Shown one piece after another: positions 35,767-44,410 of a DNA stretch of 64,000 bases. Below the pieces are notes generated by a model. The model did no database searches. It was given only the letters and a program-made list of their open reading frames with translations, and was not told the DNA's origin. Position 1 is the stretch's first letter; the number at the start of each line of letters is the position of its first letter. The stretch comes from Patescibacteria group bacterium (lineage in GTDB: Bacteria > Patescibacteriota > Patescibacteriia > 2-12-FULL-60-25): positions 997,251 through 1,061,250 of the forward strand of contig JAVHLR010000001.1 of the NCBI GenBank assembly GCA_031082005.1. Reading direction: 5' to 3'. A program made the translations under genes and the position numbers.

Positions 35767-35786
35767 CCCGCCACATGGCGGGTTTT
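35767..35786 (+). terminator. Terminator of the sigma/anti-sigma unit
   Basis: CCCGCC-acat-GGCGGG then TTTT, 8 nt after the stop. The -35 of prmC follows after 3 nt. Confidence 0.8.
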
Positions 35787-35789
35787 GGT

Positions 35790-35818
35790 TTGACTCGAGA
35801 CGATACTTGCCTCATCCT
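35790..35818 (+). promoter_or_regulatory. Promoter of prmC
   Basis: TTGACT (35790-35795), a 17-nt spacer, CATCCT (35813-35818), then 7 nt to the ATG at 35826. It fixes the start codon and predicts a leaderless message. Confidence 0.6.
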
Positions 35819-35825
35819 ACCGTTC

Positions 35826-36836
35826 ATGACGATCTCTGAAGCCATCACGAAAACCTCCGCGAAACTCCAGCCCGACCGCATCTCCTGCGCCGAAGAAAAA
35901 CATCTTGGCAGGCTTGAAGCGGAGATCCTGTTGTCGCACGCATTGAAACGCGATCGTGTATGGCTCCTCGCTCACCCCACCGAAAAAATTCCAGCCGCCG
36001 ACTTCCGAAATTTTTCCCGCCTCTTCTCCCGCCGTCTCAAACACGAACCCATCGCCTACATCCTCGGCAAAAAAGAATTCTTCGGCTACGACTTCATCGT
36101 CACCCCAGATGTCCTCATCCCAAGACCGGAAACGGAACTGATGATCGAAACGATAACTTCCGATTTTTTCTCTTTCCTCCCCGCTAAAGAATCGTCGGCG
36201 GAGGAAATTCTTGACCGAGGACCTGTTCGAGATAGACTGAAACGAGCCCCGCAGGCAAGAATTCGCCCCGCGGGGAGTTCTCCCCCTCTCATCGTTGACA
36301 TCGGCACCGGCTCCGGCGCCGTCGCCATCACGCTCGCCAAACAATTCCCTCAAGCCACAGTCATCGCCACAGACGCTTCCTCCGACGCGTTAAGAATCGC
36401 TCGGCAAAACGCGAAGCGGCTCAAAGCCGACAATGTGTCTTTTCTGAAAGCCGACCTGCTCAACACAAAGGTCCTCACCCGACTCCGATCGGTTTCCAAG
36501 AAATCCGATTCGCTTATCATCGCCGCCAACCTCCCCTACTTACCTGAATCGGATAAAAAAATCCTCGATCCTGATGTAGTGAAATTCGAACCATCCCAAG
36601 CGCTTTTCACCGGTCGTGACGGATTGGAGCTGATCATCAGGCTCCTCGATCAAATCGCCTTCAACAGACACGGACTGCCCTTCAGACGCATCGCCGTCTA
36701 TCTGGAGTTCGACCCGCCGCAAGCGCCGAAGCTGAAGAAGCTGGCGAAAAACCTTTTTCCTGCGGCGCAGATGGAAATCAAAAAAGACTTAGCCAAGCGC
36801 AACAGATTGTTATCGATTAAAGTAAATCGACAATGA
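35826..36836 (+). CDS. prmC: Release factor glutamine methyltransferase with in-frame palindromic insert
   Basis: A 336-residue SAM-dependent methyltransferase that methylates the GGQ glutamine of release factors. The N-terminal helical domain includes RLEAEILLSHALKRDRVWLL, then PIAYILGKKEFFGYDFIVTPDVLIPRPETE. The SAM-binding VDIGTGSGAVAITLA begins near residue 157, and the catalytic loop reads NLPYLP (NPPY in most relatives). Between RPETE and the SAM motif, where relatives have a short linker, lie about 25 extra residues ([20 protein letters not shown]). These are encoded by a copy of the palindromic element. The frame stays open throughout, so the gene is probably functional. Confidence 0.93.
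   Translation: MTISEAITKTSAKLQPDRISCAEEKHLGRLEAEILLSHALKRDRVWLLAHPTEKIPAADFRNFSRLFSRRLKHEPIAYILGKKEFFGYDFIVTPDVLIPRPETELMIETITSDFFSFLPAKESSAEEILDRGPVRDRLKRAPQARIRPAGSSPPLIVDIGTGSGAVAITLAKQFPQATVIATDASSDALRIARQNAKRLKADNVSFLKADLLNTKVLTRLRSVSKKSDSLIIAANLPYLPESDKKILDPDVVKFEPSQALFTGRDGLELIIRLLDQIAFNRHGLPFRRIAVYLEFDPPQAPKLKKLAKNLFPAAQMEIKKDLAKRNRLLSIKVNRQ
36198..36271 (+). repeat. Palindromic element, copy A (inside prmC)
   Basis: Core 36214-36255 matches the other copies (CGAGG, then GTTCGAGATAGACTGAAACG and AGCCCCGCAGG). The arms pair AATTCTTG with CAAGAATT, with imperfect GC pairing further out. The TG of the core is CC here. Only one of the three forward frames of the core is free of stops, and prmC uses that frame. 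Confidence 0.85.
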
Positions 36837-36872
36837 CGGATTAGATGCCATTCATGCTATCCTTTGGCTGTT

Positions 36873-39281
36873 ATGCCTGAAATGCCGCTTCATCCTTTTA
36901 CGCCTTCTCCAGAAAAAAAACGCATCGAAACATTCTCACGCGACCCCCGTTTAGCCGCCAAAGAGCGCCAGCATTTTCTTGAGGAGACCAAAAACGTCCT
37001 TAAAGGCTTTTTCGGTACGGACAAGATGCCACGCGAGCTTTTGGAGCAGACGCTGGCGATACGACGCGATATCACAGCTCGAGCCAAACAAGAAACCTAT
37101 ATCGAAGCTCTTGCGCCGGAAACCAATGACACAATCTTCGAACTAGCTAGCGATATCGCCCACTTCAAGACGGACGAAGAACTCTCCGAGGAGCGAGAAG
37201 CCGAACTCGCGGCAAACTTGTTGCTCTACTTCGACGCCTTCCGCGAAGCCGAAAATGCTCACGTTTTCCGCAACACTCTCCGCTCGACGAAACAGGAAAT
37301 TCTGGACGAAACGAAGAGCGGCAAACGTAGTTTTTATTCCAATGAGGACAAGGAAAAATTCCTTCAAGATGATTTTCCCGCAGAAATCCTTCTCCCTCGC
37401 CTTAAGGAAAAATACCGCAATGCAGGATTCAGCAATGAAGAGATCGACGAATTAGTCAAACTCTGTTCTATCGAAGATCTGCACGCGCTTCCCATCCATG
37501 AAATAAACACAATCAAACAGACCAGTGAACTATTCGCGCGCTACCTCAAAGGAGAACGTGGCAAATTCCTGGGGCTTTCCGTAGCGTTGATGGTTCCCGC
37601 GCTTATCCGCGGCGTAGCCCCCATGTTGTTAGCCGACGCCTTCAAGGGATCCGATGTCGACATCACGCATATCGCCCTTTACGGCTTGGCGGAAGTCGCC
37701 AGCGCGGGTTCGACGATCAAGATCAATGCCTGGTTCGAAAAGTTCATGCAAGAGAACATGTCCAAGGAAGGCGGCTTCAACGAATACATGGCCGAGAATT
37801 TCGCCTATCTCCCCGGAAGTACGATCAAGGACTTCGGCGAAGACGCGATCCGCCGTCGCGCCGGCAGCGCCCAATCTGGTTACGAGATGCTGATGCGTTC
37901 GGTCAGCTACAACGTACTGCCTACCGTAGTCACTCTTGCCACCAGCATCGCCGTACTCGCCTACAAGGACTACCGCCTGGCGATCGGCACAGCAGTCGGC
38001 GCCAGTCTGATGCTGGCTCTAGATAAGCAGGTGCAGAAATACGGAAAATTCTGGCAGAAACGTGAAGCCGTAGAGAAAAAATCCGATGAGCTCTCTCATG
38101 CCTTAAGTGAACAAATGAGCGCACACCTCGAGACTGTTCTAGCCGGAGAACGCGACGAGCTTATATCGCGTCTGACCGAGCTGATGCAAAAAACCCGTAC
38201 CGCAGGATCTGAAGAGAACATCTTGCGCAGTGTCCAAGATAATATCTGGCGCTTCTTCCACGCCTTGAACGCCGTAATCGCCGCCGGCATCGCTTATGCT
38301 ACAGGCGGAGGCTCCAGCAGTTTCGTTGCCGCGCTCGTCTATTCCGGGAACTTCAACGATGGGATGAACACACTCATGTCGACCAAACGGGAACTCTTGA
38401 AGGACATCCGCGCCATCATGGAGATGGAGCTGATGTTCAACGGTCATGCAAAAGAGGAAAAGGAACGCGAGGCTTCACGCATAGGCATGGATCAAGTGCA
38501 GGGAAACGACATCGTGCTTGACCGCATCTCTGTTCAATATGGGGACAGGAGAATCCTTGATAACGGGTCCGCCCACATCCCCGGCGGTTCGTTCTGCAGC
38601 ATCCAAGGCCAATCAGGCGGCGGGAAAAGCACCTTGCTCAAGATCATGTCTGGGTATTACGAACCGCAAAGTGGCCATGCGTATTTCGGCAACCGAGCGG
38701 CACAGAATGAAGGAAATCAAGAAGAATTGCACCCTGTACCGATAGGCGACATCAAAAAATCCGGCCCGGATGCGATTTATCGCAAGATCGCCTACCTCTC
38801 GCAGTTCCCCTTCATCTTCGAAGGCAGCATCCGTGAGAACCTACTCTTCGGCATCAAACAAGATGTCCCTGATGACGAACTCCGATCAGTCTTAGCGGAA
38901 GTCGGCTTGGCGCAGCGCTTCCCTGGCCTGGATGAGAAGCTTCACGGCGGGCGCGGAGACGCGGGCATCACATCAGGCGGCGAGACGTCACGCATCGGGT
39001 TAGCCCGCACCATCCTCAAGCTACGCACGGAAAAATCCCGTGTCGTATATCTCGACGAACCGACGGCTTCCGTCGATGTAGCGACAAAAAAAGACATCGC
39101 CGACATACTGAATACCGAAAAACAGAAGCATCCTGAAACGACCTTCGTCGTGATCAGCCACGATGGAGAATTCCTTGAACTTCTGGACTTGAATCAGACC
39201 ATCACCTCTTCCCGCGGCAAGTTGATGACCAAAAAACTCGAACGTCCTACTCCACCTCGATCTTTGCCCCCAGCTTCTTGA
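36873..39281 (+). CDS. ABC transporter, fused permease and ATPase
   Basis: An 802-residue exporter-type half transporter. A long soluble N-terminal extension (about 230 residues) is followed by a membrane domain with about six helices (about 230-500). The ATPase domain has Walker A GQSGGGKST (near 579), signature TSGGETSRIGLARTIL (near 700), Walker B VVYLDEPTASVD (near 724) and H-loop VVISHDG. The extension is not typical and unrecognised. The last residues (TPPRSLPPAS) are encoded by a 49-bp stretch that is an exact copy of the murA 3' end read antisense. The substrate is unknown. TGCTATCCT lies 9 nt before the ATG. Confidence 0.88.
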   Translation: MPEMPLHPFTPSPEKKRIETFSRDPRLAAKERQHFLEETKNVLKGFFGTDKMPRELLEQTLAIRRDITARAKQETYIEALAPETNDTIFELASDIAHFKTDEELSEEREAELAANLLLYFDAFREAENAHVFRNTLRSTKQEILDETKSGKRSFYSNEDKEKFLQDDFPAEILLPRLKEKYRNAGFSNEEIDELVKLCSIEDLHALPIHEINTIKQTSELFARYLKGERGKFLGLSVALMVPALIRGVAPMLLADAFKGSDVDITHIALYGLAEVASAGSTIKINAWFEKFMQENMSKEGGFNEYMAENFAYLPGSTIKDFGEDAIRRRAGSAQSGYEMLMRSVSYNVLPTVVTLATSIAVLAYKDYRLAIGTAVGASLMLALDKQVQKYGKFWQKREAVEKKSDELSHALSEQMSAHLETVLAGERDELISRLTELMQKTRTAGSEENILRSVQDNIWRFFHALNAVIAAGIAYATGGGSSSFVAALVYSGNFNDGMNTLMSTKRELLKDIRAIMEMELMFNGHAKEEKEREASRIGMDQVQGNDIVLDRISVQYGDRRILDNGSAHIPGGSFCSIQGQSGGGKSTLLKIMSGYYEPQSGHAYFGNRAAQNEGNQEELHPVPIGDIKKSGPDAIYRKIAYLSQFPFIFEGSIRENLLFGIKQDVPDDELRSVLAEVGLAQRFPGLDEKLHGGRGDAGITSGGETSRIGLARTILKLRTEKSRVVYLDEPTASVDVATKKDIADILNTEKQKHPETTFVVISHDGEFLELLDLNQTITSSRGKLMTKKLERPTPPRSLPPAS

Positions 39282-39293
39282 GCTTGCCGATGA
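39245..39293. repeat. 49-bp direct repeat, left copy
   Basis: Identical to 40491-40539. The left copy covers the 3' end of the ABC transporter gene; together they bracket the PRTase-like gene. Confidence 0.9.
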
Positions 39294-39296
39294 AGC

Positions 39297-40430
39297 TCAT
39301 CCTTGATGGTTATTTTCGTAAAATTCCCTCCCGGCTATCCTGCCGATTTCCTTCAAATCGGAGATGTACTGTAGCGCCTCCTTCCTTCTTTCCGGATCTT
39401 TTATCATCCTGCCGAAGGGACGATATCCTTTCTCAAGAATCTCGCGCCGAATTTCTTCGGTAGTCTTTTCCTCTAAAGAATCTAAGTTGTTCCAGGGTGG
39501 CGGGTCAGCCATTCTTTTTTTCTTCTTTGCGCTGTCGACGTTGCGTTTTAAAGTCACCCTTGGATACTGCTTCTTCACGGGGTGATTAAAGCGGCCAAAA
39601 TCCATGCTCGAATGCGAAACACCATAATCATTAATACCCGCATAATACAGATCAATATTCGGAAATGACTTCATCATCTCTTTGGTTGGTCCTCGAAGCG
39701 ACCTTGACCAAGTCATCTCGTCTGGATGCGAAATCTGACGCGGAGTAATCGGCTTATCATACTCATCGAAGATGATGATTCTAGCTGCGTCTGATTTGAT
39801 TCTATCTTTCAGGTATCTCGTTATTCCCTCTTGAATCTTCTCAAGGATCGGCAGTTCAGGATCTTCCGGAAAAACTCCGTCGGTTCTGCGATCGATACCG
39901 CCGCCCTGGAATAAAAAGGGATTCACGTCTATTGCATGATCATGTTCAGTCCATGACTCTAGCCTATAGAACACCGGGGCTTTCTCATCTGGATAAGCTG
40001 TTTTCCAAGCTTCCTTTATGGCATAGCCGTAAGGCACAGAACTCGTTTCGGTCAAAAAAACATAGTCCGGTCTGATATCGTGCCATTCGCTCAAAAGTCT
40101 CTTCAACGCTCTGACATTTTTTTCTCGAAAAACAAAAGGATCCTTATCTTTCCATACTTCCCGATCCGGGATGCCTGCATGCGGTGCGATGTCTTCGATG
40201 TCCCGAAGCTTGCTCTCTGCCTCTTGTTCCAGATATCTTAAATCGCCGCTCCCCTCTTTTATAGCTTGCTCAATCGCCCTAAGTTCACTCCTTCGTTTCT
40301 CATAAAGCTCGCGATGTAGCCGTACCTCCTCCGAAATCTCCTTTTCTTGAGGCTCTACCCCAATCGTACGTCCTACGGCTCTGCCCTCAATCTCGGTGCG
40401 CCCCTTATCCTGCGGCATTTTTTCAGACAT
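39297..40430 (-). CDS. PRTase-like hypothetical protein, 377 residues
   Basis: I do not recognise a named family. The N-terminal 90 residues are charged and probably coiled coil (SEEVRLHRELYEKRRSELRA). The middle has the order of a phosphoribosyltransferase fold: RPDYVFLTETSSVPYGYAIK, then VFYRLESWTEHDHAIDVNPF, then a hydrophobic strand ending in acids (AARIIIFDEYDKP), where PRTases bind PRPP. The PRPP loop itself is not canonical, so activity is doubtful. The gene is flanked by 49-bp direct repeats and looks inserted between the ABC transporter and murA. Confidence 0.6.
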   Translation of the reverse strand: MSEKMPQDKGRTEIEGRAVGRTIGVEPQEKEISEEVRLHRELYEKRRSELRAIEQAIKEGSGDLRYLEQEAESKLRDIEDIAPHAGIPDREVWKDKDPFVFREKNVRALKRLLSEWHDIRPDYVFLTETSSVPYGYAIKEAWKTAYPDEKAPVFYRLESWTEHDHAIDVNPFLFQGGGIDRRTDGVFPEDPELPILEKIQEGITRYLKDRIKSDAARIIIFDEYDKPITPRQISHPDEMTWSRSLRGPTKEMMKSFPNIDLYYAGINDYGVSHSSMDFGRFNHPVKKQYPRVTLKRNVDSAKKKKRMADPPPWNNLDSLEEKTTEEIRREILEKGYRPFGRMIKDPERRKEALQYISDLKEIGRIAGREFYENNHQG

Positions 40431-40490
40431 ACAGAAAAATATATCACTTTTATCTTACCGCTACGATTTTAACACGGGCTGTTCGATTTA

Positions 40491-40539
40491 TCCTACTCCA
40501 CCTCGATCTTTGCCCCCAGCTTCTTGAGCTTGCCGATGA
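40491..40539. repeat. 49-bp direct repeat, right copy (murA 3' end)
   Basis: Identical to 39245-39293. This copy covers the last codons and stop of murA and is presumably the original. Confidence 0.9.
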
Positions 40540-41806
40540 TATCCTCATATCCCCGCTCGATTATCTCGACTCCGGTGATGCGCGATTTGCCTTCGGCGAC
40601 AAGTGCCGCGATCAGGTAGCTGAATCCAGCGCGTAAATCAGGGATGCGTATATCCGCAGCCCGGAGCGGTGTCGGTCCGACGATGACGGCGCTGTGCCGA
40701 TAGTCACGGTGCTGATAGCGACACGGTTTAGAGCCGAGGCATTCGCTGTGCAACTGGATGTTCGCGCCCATCTGCTTCAACGCGTCCGTGTAACCGAAAC
40801 GGTTTTCGTACACCGTCTCATGCACTATCGAAACGCCCGTAGCTTGTGTCAACAGCATCACAAACGGCTGTTGCCAGTCCGTCATGAATCCGGGGTGCAC
40901 ATCAGTCTCGATGACGATCGGCCTAAGTTTTTTCGCGCCCATGAACCGCACGCCTTTCTCGGTTATCTCATATTCCACGCCGACTTTCCGCATGGCGTTC
41001 AGGAACGACAGGAGCGAGCCCTGACGCGCTTCTTCGATCAGCACATCGCCACCGGTCAATGCCGCCGCGACAGCGAACGAAGCCGCCTCAATGCGATCAG
41101 GGATGATGCGATGGTGCGCGCCGCCCAACCTCTCCACTCCTTCGATTATCCATGTACGGTTCGCTTCCAGATTGATGATGGCACCCATCGACTGTAATAG
41201 CATGGCGAGGTCTTTGATCTCCGGTTCGATAGCCGCGTTCTTGATGATGGTCGTGCCTTTAGCCAACACCGCGGACAGAATCACGTTCTCGGTCGCGCCG
41301 ACTGACGGAAAAGGCAGTTCGATGACCGCCCCTTTAAGTCCGGTCGTCCGCGCCATGTAGGTATTTCCCTCGCAAGAAATCGTCGCGCCCATCTTCTGCA
41401 ACGCCTCGACATGGAAATCTACAGTCCTTCCTCCGATACTGCAGCCGCCTAAAGACGGGATGACTGCCTTACCGAATCTGTGCAGCAATGGGCCGAGGAA
41501 CAGGATCGGTATGCGATTCTTCCCGCTGAAAGCTTCTGACACGCGTGAGTTCTTTAGCTTGCTTGCATCCAAAGTGACTTGATCCGCTTTCCGGCTGATC
41601 TTCACGCCCAAATCCTCCAGCATTTCAGCCGTCACGGCCACGTCCCCGATGTCAGGCGCGTTCGATAAAACCACTTTTTCGTCCGTCAACAAAGCAGCGA
41701 CCAATTCTTTGGTAGCCGCATTCTTGGCACCTGCTACTTTAACCGTGCCTCTAAGCGGTTTACCGCCGGTGACCAGATACGAACGTTCTTTTTTATTTTT
41801 TGTCAT
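40493..41806 (-). CDS. murA: UDP-N-acetylglucosamine 1-carboxyvinyltransferase
   Basis: A 437-residue enzyme of the EPSP-synthase fold that adds enolpyruvate from PEP to UDP-GlcNAc, the first committed step of peptidoglycan synthesis. The catalytic Cys122 lies in LGGCSIGGRTVD, so fosfomycin sensitivity would be expected. KVAGAKNAATKELVAALL is the N-terminal family motif, and the C-terminal end (LRAGFSYLIAALVAEGKSRI) is complete. The ATG at 41806 is chosen because TAAGAT lies 6 nt ahead; an ATG 2 codons upstream would sit on the -10 box. It uses the PEP supplied by ppsA. Confidence 0.96.
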   Translation of the reverse strand: MTKNKKERSYLVTGGKPLRGTVKVAGAKNAATKELVAALLTDEKVVLSNAPDIGDVAVTAEMLEDLGVKISRKADQVTLDASKLKNSRVSEAFSGKNRIPILFLGPLLHRFGKAVIPSLGGCSIGGRTVDFHVEALQKMGATISCEGNTYMARTTGLKGAVIELPFPSVGATENVILSAVLAKGTTIIKNAAIEPEIKDLAMLLQSMGAIINLEANRTWIIEGVERLGGAHHRIIPDRIEAASFAVAAALTGGDVLIEEARQGSLLSFLNAMRKVGVEYEITEKGVRFMGAKKLRPIVIETDVHPGFMTDWQQPFVMLLTQATGVSIVHETVYENRFGYTDALKQMGANIQLHSECLGSKPCRYQHRDYRHSAVIVGPTPLRAADIRIPDLRAGFSYLIAALVAEGKSRITGVEIIERGYEDIIGKLKKLGAKIEVE

Positions 41807-41812
41807 ATGCAA

Positions 41813-41818
41813 ATCTTA
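41813..41818 (-). promoter_or_regulatory. -10 box of a leaderless murA transcript
   Basis: TAAGAT exactly 6 nt ahead of the ATG at 41806. Confidence 0.45.
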
Positions 41819-41910
41819 TCCAAAATCGCCGTGACTGGCAATCGCACGAAGGCCCGAAGGTCGATATCATCTCATGCCGACAAAACGCACTGCCAGCTGA
41901 ATGATGACGT

Positions 41911-43059
41911 TTATTGCGTTTGGCCCGAAGTCGTCGTCGTTCCGGTTGTCGGAGATTCCATCGTATAGACCCGCGGATTCATGGTCACCTCTACCCAAGT
42001 CGTCCCACGATTGAGCAACGCGTCAGCTCCATCGACCGTTTCCCACCTGAAATTCTCGCCGGAAGTCCTGCGCCACACCAACTTGTCGGACCTACCGTCG
42101 CGATACAGCACAGCCGAACCTTTGCCGGTAGTCCGGATCTGCAGTCTGCCGACATTATCCAGGACCGAGCCGTCGGTCTCCAAGACGATTACGTTATGCG
42201 CAGTCACCACCTCGCCATCCTGATCCTTCTGGATCGACCCGCCCTCATACCTGACGTAGATATTCTTCTGCTTATCGAATTTCCATTCGACGTTATATGA
42301 ACCGCCATATTTCAAAGACGGACCATCTTTATCTCCGCGTACTGTTCCGGTCGTGGATTCCATCTGGGAATCATCTTTGTAGTGCCAAGCCGTAAAATGT
42401 CCGGTCGGCCACTTCTTGGCGGCTGCTGCGGACTGCAACAGATCCATCCGTGTATATGTGTTATGCGGCGCCGAACGCTTGGTCGAACGCCAAAAATATT
42501 TTCCGCTGGAGAACTCATCCAAATTCCTGAACCCGGAGATCGTCCCGATCTTCGTCAGCGCATCCGGACTCCCTCCGACGTGCGCATAAACGGCGTTGAA
42601 TCCGTCCGCTATGTCGACATAATACGGTCGTGCGCTACGCACCGGACCGATAGCGTCGACCGTCGAAGTGGCATCGAACAATAGCAGGTAACGCGTTATC
42701 CCTCCCTCGACCGGCATCTCAAAAACGATATTCGCCTTTGCTGGGCCCAACATGGGACGCGCATCTATTTGGTTCTCTACCATGACCGCAAAAGGCTGCA
42801 AACGTGATTCATCCGGCGTAACCAGCACTCCATCCAAAGACCGAGGGATCAAATCACCCGTCGTAGTCGTAACCTCTATCGTATCTGCAGTTGACGTTGC
42901 ATTCGCCTGCATGTTCCTTCTACCCTTGCCGGATACCGCAAACCACACCAAAGCTCCGATGGCAAAAACCAATAAAACGGCTCCCAGCGCCAAAATCGGC
43001 CAGGACCGTTTTATGAAGACCTCGATGGGTATTTTTATTTTCCGTGAATTCTCTTCCAT
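41911..43059 (-). CDS. DUF3048 (YerB-like) membrane-anchored protein
   Basis: A 382-residue protein with an N-terminal membrane helix (about 15-40) and a large outside part. The DUF3048 signatures are clear: PFAVMVENQIDARPMLGPA, VEGGITRYLLLFD, IGPVRSARPYYVDIA and YAHVGGSPDAL. B. subtilis YerB is a lipoprotein of this family; the function is unknown, with envelope roles suspected. Here the anchor is a helix rather than a lipobox. TATAAT lies 13 nt ahead of the ATG, giving a leader of only a few bases. The preceding intergenic region holds a 24-bp-arm hairpin. Confidence 0.88.
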   Translation of the reverse strand: MEENSRKIKIPIEVFIKRSWPILALGAVLLVFAIGALVWFAVSGKGRRNMQANATSTADTIEVTTTTGDLIPRSLDGVLVTPDESRLQPFAVMVENQIDARPMLGPAKANIVFEMPVEGGITRYLLLFDATSTVDAIGPVRSARPYYVDIADGFNAVYAHVGGSPDALTKIGTISGFRNLDEFSSGKYFWRSTKRSAPHNTYTRMDLLQSAAAAKKWPTGHFTAWHYKDDSQMESTTGTVRGDKDGPSLKYGGSYNVEWKFDKQKNIYVRYEGGSIQKDQDGEVVTAHNVIVLETDGSVLDNVGRLQIRTTGKGSAVLYRDGRSDKLVWRRTSGENFRWETVDGADALLNRGTTWVEVTMNPRVYTMESPTTGTTTTSGQTQ

Positions 43060-43100
43060 GTTGTTGGAATCAATTATAACCCTAACGCGACAAACTAAAA

Positions 43101-43188
43101 GGGTCCGGATTACGTTTTTTGTGCGAGGATCTTTTCACCCCAGCCAAGCTGGACGAATACCACAGCGCAAAAAACGTAACCCGGACCC
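43101..43188. repeat. Long inverted repeat between rplY and the DUF3048 gene
   Basis: Arms of 24 nt (43101-43124 and 43165-43188, two mismatches) flank a 40-nt loop. The loop begins GAGGAT and ends CCACA, and has a small inner hairpin (CCAGC-caa-GCTGG). Size, arm length and the GAGGAT...TTC opening resemble the palindromic element family, but most of the loop differs. It could also act as a terminator for rplY. Confidence 0.7.
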
Positions 43189-43195
43189 GATAAAA

Positions 43196-43873
43196 CTATT
43201 CTGCCTTTGCTTCTTCGGCCGCTTTCGCTTCTTCCGCGGCCTTCTTCTCCTCTGCCTCGGTCTTGATCGCACTCACATCGACAGTCTCGCCTTCCTCAAG
43301 CTTCTTCTGCTGTTCTTCGGTCAACGGAGCTTCGACGGTCGCGATAGTGCTGTTCGGATCGTTCATGATGGTCACGCCCTTCGGAGCGACGATGTCGCCT
43401 ACGGCAATTGAATCTTCAAAAGTCGCGAGCACAGCCAAATCGATTTCAATGGCGTGCGGCAAATCTCCAGGCAGACACTTGACCGTGACCTCGTCCAAAC
43501 TCTGGACCAAAGTACCGCCCAAACCTTTGACCGCCGATGATTCACCAATCAATTTGACAGGCACTTCCACCTCAAGCTCTTCATCCATACGGATCTGATA
43601 CAGGTCGACATGAGCCGGTTCCATAGTAATCGGATCTACCTGGACCTCTTTAATCAAAACTTTCTGCATCGGTTTCCCTTCGAGTTCGAGGTCGATCAAA
43701 GCGGAAGTACCCGCAGTCTTCAGGATGCGGCGAAACTCTCCGGCGTTCAACTCCAGATTCGAAGCCTCGGAGCCATGTCCGTACATGACTGCTGGCACTT
43801 TATTGTCTGCCAGGAGCGTTTTTGCACGGCGTCCGGTGGCGCTGCGTATGGCTGCTGTGAGCGAATATGTCAT
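43196..43873 (-). CDS. rplY: 50S ribosomal protein L25 (CTC form)
   Basis: A 225-residue long-form (Ctc) L25, which binds 5S rRNA. The N-terminal L25 domain (SLTAAIRSATGRRAKTLLAD, VPAVMYGHGSEA) is followed by the beta-barrel TL5 domain (VPVKLIGESSAVKGLGGTLV). An Ala/Glu/Lys-rich tail (about 195-225) is probably disordered. The start at 43873 matches the family N-terminus; the frame is open 7 codons further but only with a TTG. No Shine-Dalgarno is seen. Confidence 0.94.
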   Translation of the reverse strand: MTYSLTAAIRSATGRRAKTLLADNKVPAVMYGHGSEASNLELNAGEFRRILKTAGTSALIDLELEGKPMQKVLIKEVQVDPITMEPAHVDLYQIRMDEELEVEVPVKLIGESSAVKGLGGTLVQSLDEVTVKCLPGDLPHAIEIDLAVLATFEDSIAVGDIVAPKGVTIMNDPNSTIATVEAPLTEEQQKKLEEGETVDVSAIKTEAEEKKAAEEAKAAEEAKAE

Positions 43874-43913
43874 ATTCTTTGGTTCTTGGGACAAGTAAAA
43901 TAGTGGCCGAAGC

Positions 43914-44252
43914 TTACTTCATACCCTCTTTTCTGTCAAGCAATAATGCGCAAAATTCACGACTTTTGCCCAAAGCGGCATGGACGGCCAAACAGTCATC
44001 CGCAGAAACCGGTTCACACGAACTAAAACGCAAAGCATCACCCGCCTCCAGGTCAGTCAACATGCCGACCGAGCTTACCGCACCCATAGACTCCACGACC
44101 ACAGCCAAAACGGCGTGTCCGCAAGAAGGGCAGGTACAGTGGAAAAGCCTTGCGGGGCCGCTTTGTCCCAGCAACCTGACGACGGACTGATCGTACGCCG
44201 ACTGGCACAACGGGCAATGCCCCACAATCTTATTTGGGCTCAAATTATCCAT
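43914..44252 (-). CDS. Zinc-ribbon protein of unknown function, 112 residues
   Basis: The N-terminal half forms a likely zinc ribbon with CPLC (residues 13-16) and CPSC (about 41-44). The C-terminal half is helical, with two further cysteines. I recognise no family. TAGGAT lies exactly 6 nt ahead of the ATG at 44252, supporting both the start and a leaderless message. It stands alone between rplY and rodA. Confidence 0.7.
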   Translation of the reverse strand: MDNLSPNKIVGHCPLCQSAYDQSVVRLLGQSGPARLFHCTCPSCGHAVLAVVVESMGAVSSVGMLTDLEAGDALRFSSCEPVSADDCLAVHAALGKSREFCALLLDRKEGMK

Positions 44253-44326
44253 TCAATAATCCTACATCACAATCCACATTTCTTCCATCCGCCCCTCCCT
44301 TCCCACATTCTCCTCTTCCCCGATAA

Positions 44327-44410
44327 GTCCAGCGAATACATTTCTTTCGCAAGGATGTGTTCGAGGTAGACTAAAACGGCCCCGCAGCAACCGAAATTTA
44401 TGTGCTGGAC
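44327..44410 (+). repeat. Palindromic element, copy B
   Basis: Core 44350-44390 (AGGATGTGTTCGAGGTAGAC, then TAAAACGG and CCCCGCAG). Arms: GTCCAGC at 44327 pairs with GCTGGAC ending at 44410, with ATTTC and CG further in and a few mismatches. The right arm ends exactly at the stop codon of rodA, and the CCCCCC that follows other copies is here part of rodA. Confidence 0.85.

Noticed and set aside
39297-40430. Annotating the inserted gene as an active phosphoribosyltransferase
   Set aside because: The order of strands fits, but the acidic PRPP loop is not canonical (FDEYDKP), so only PRTase-like is supported.
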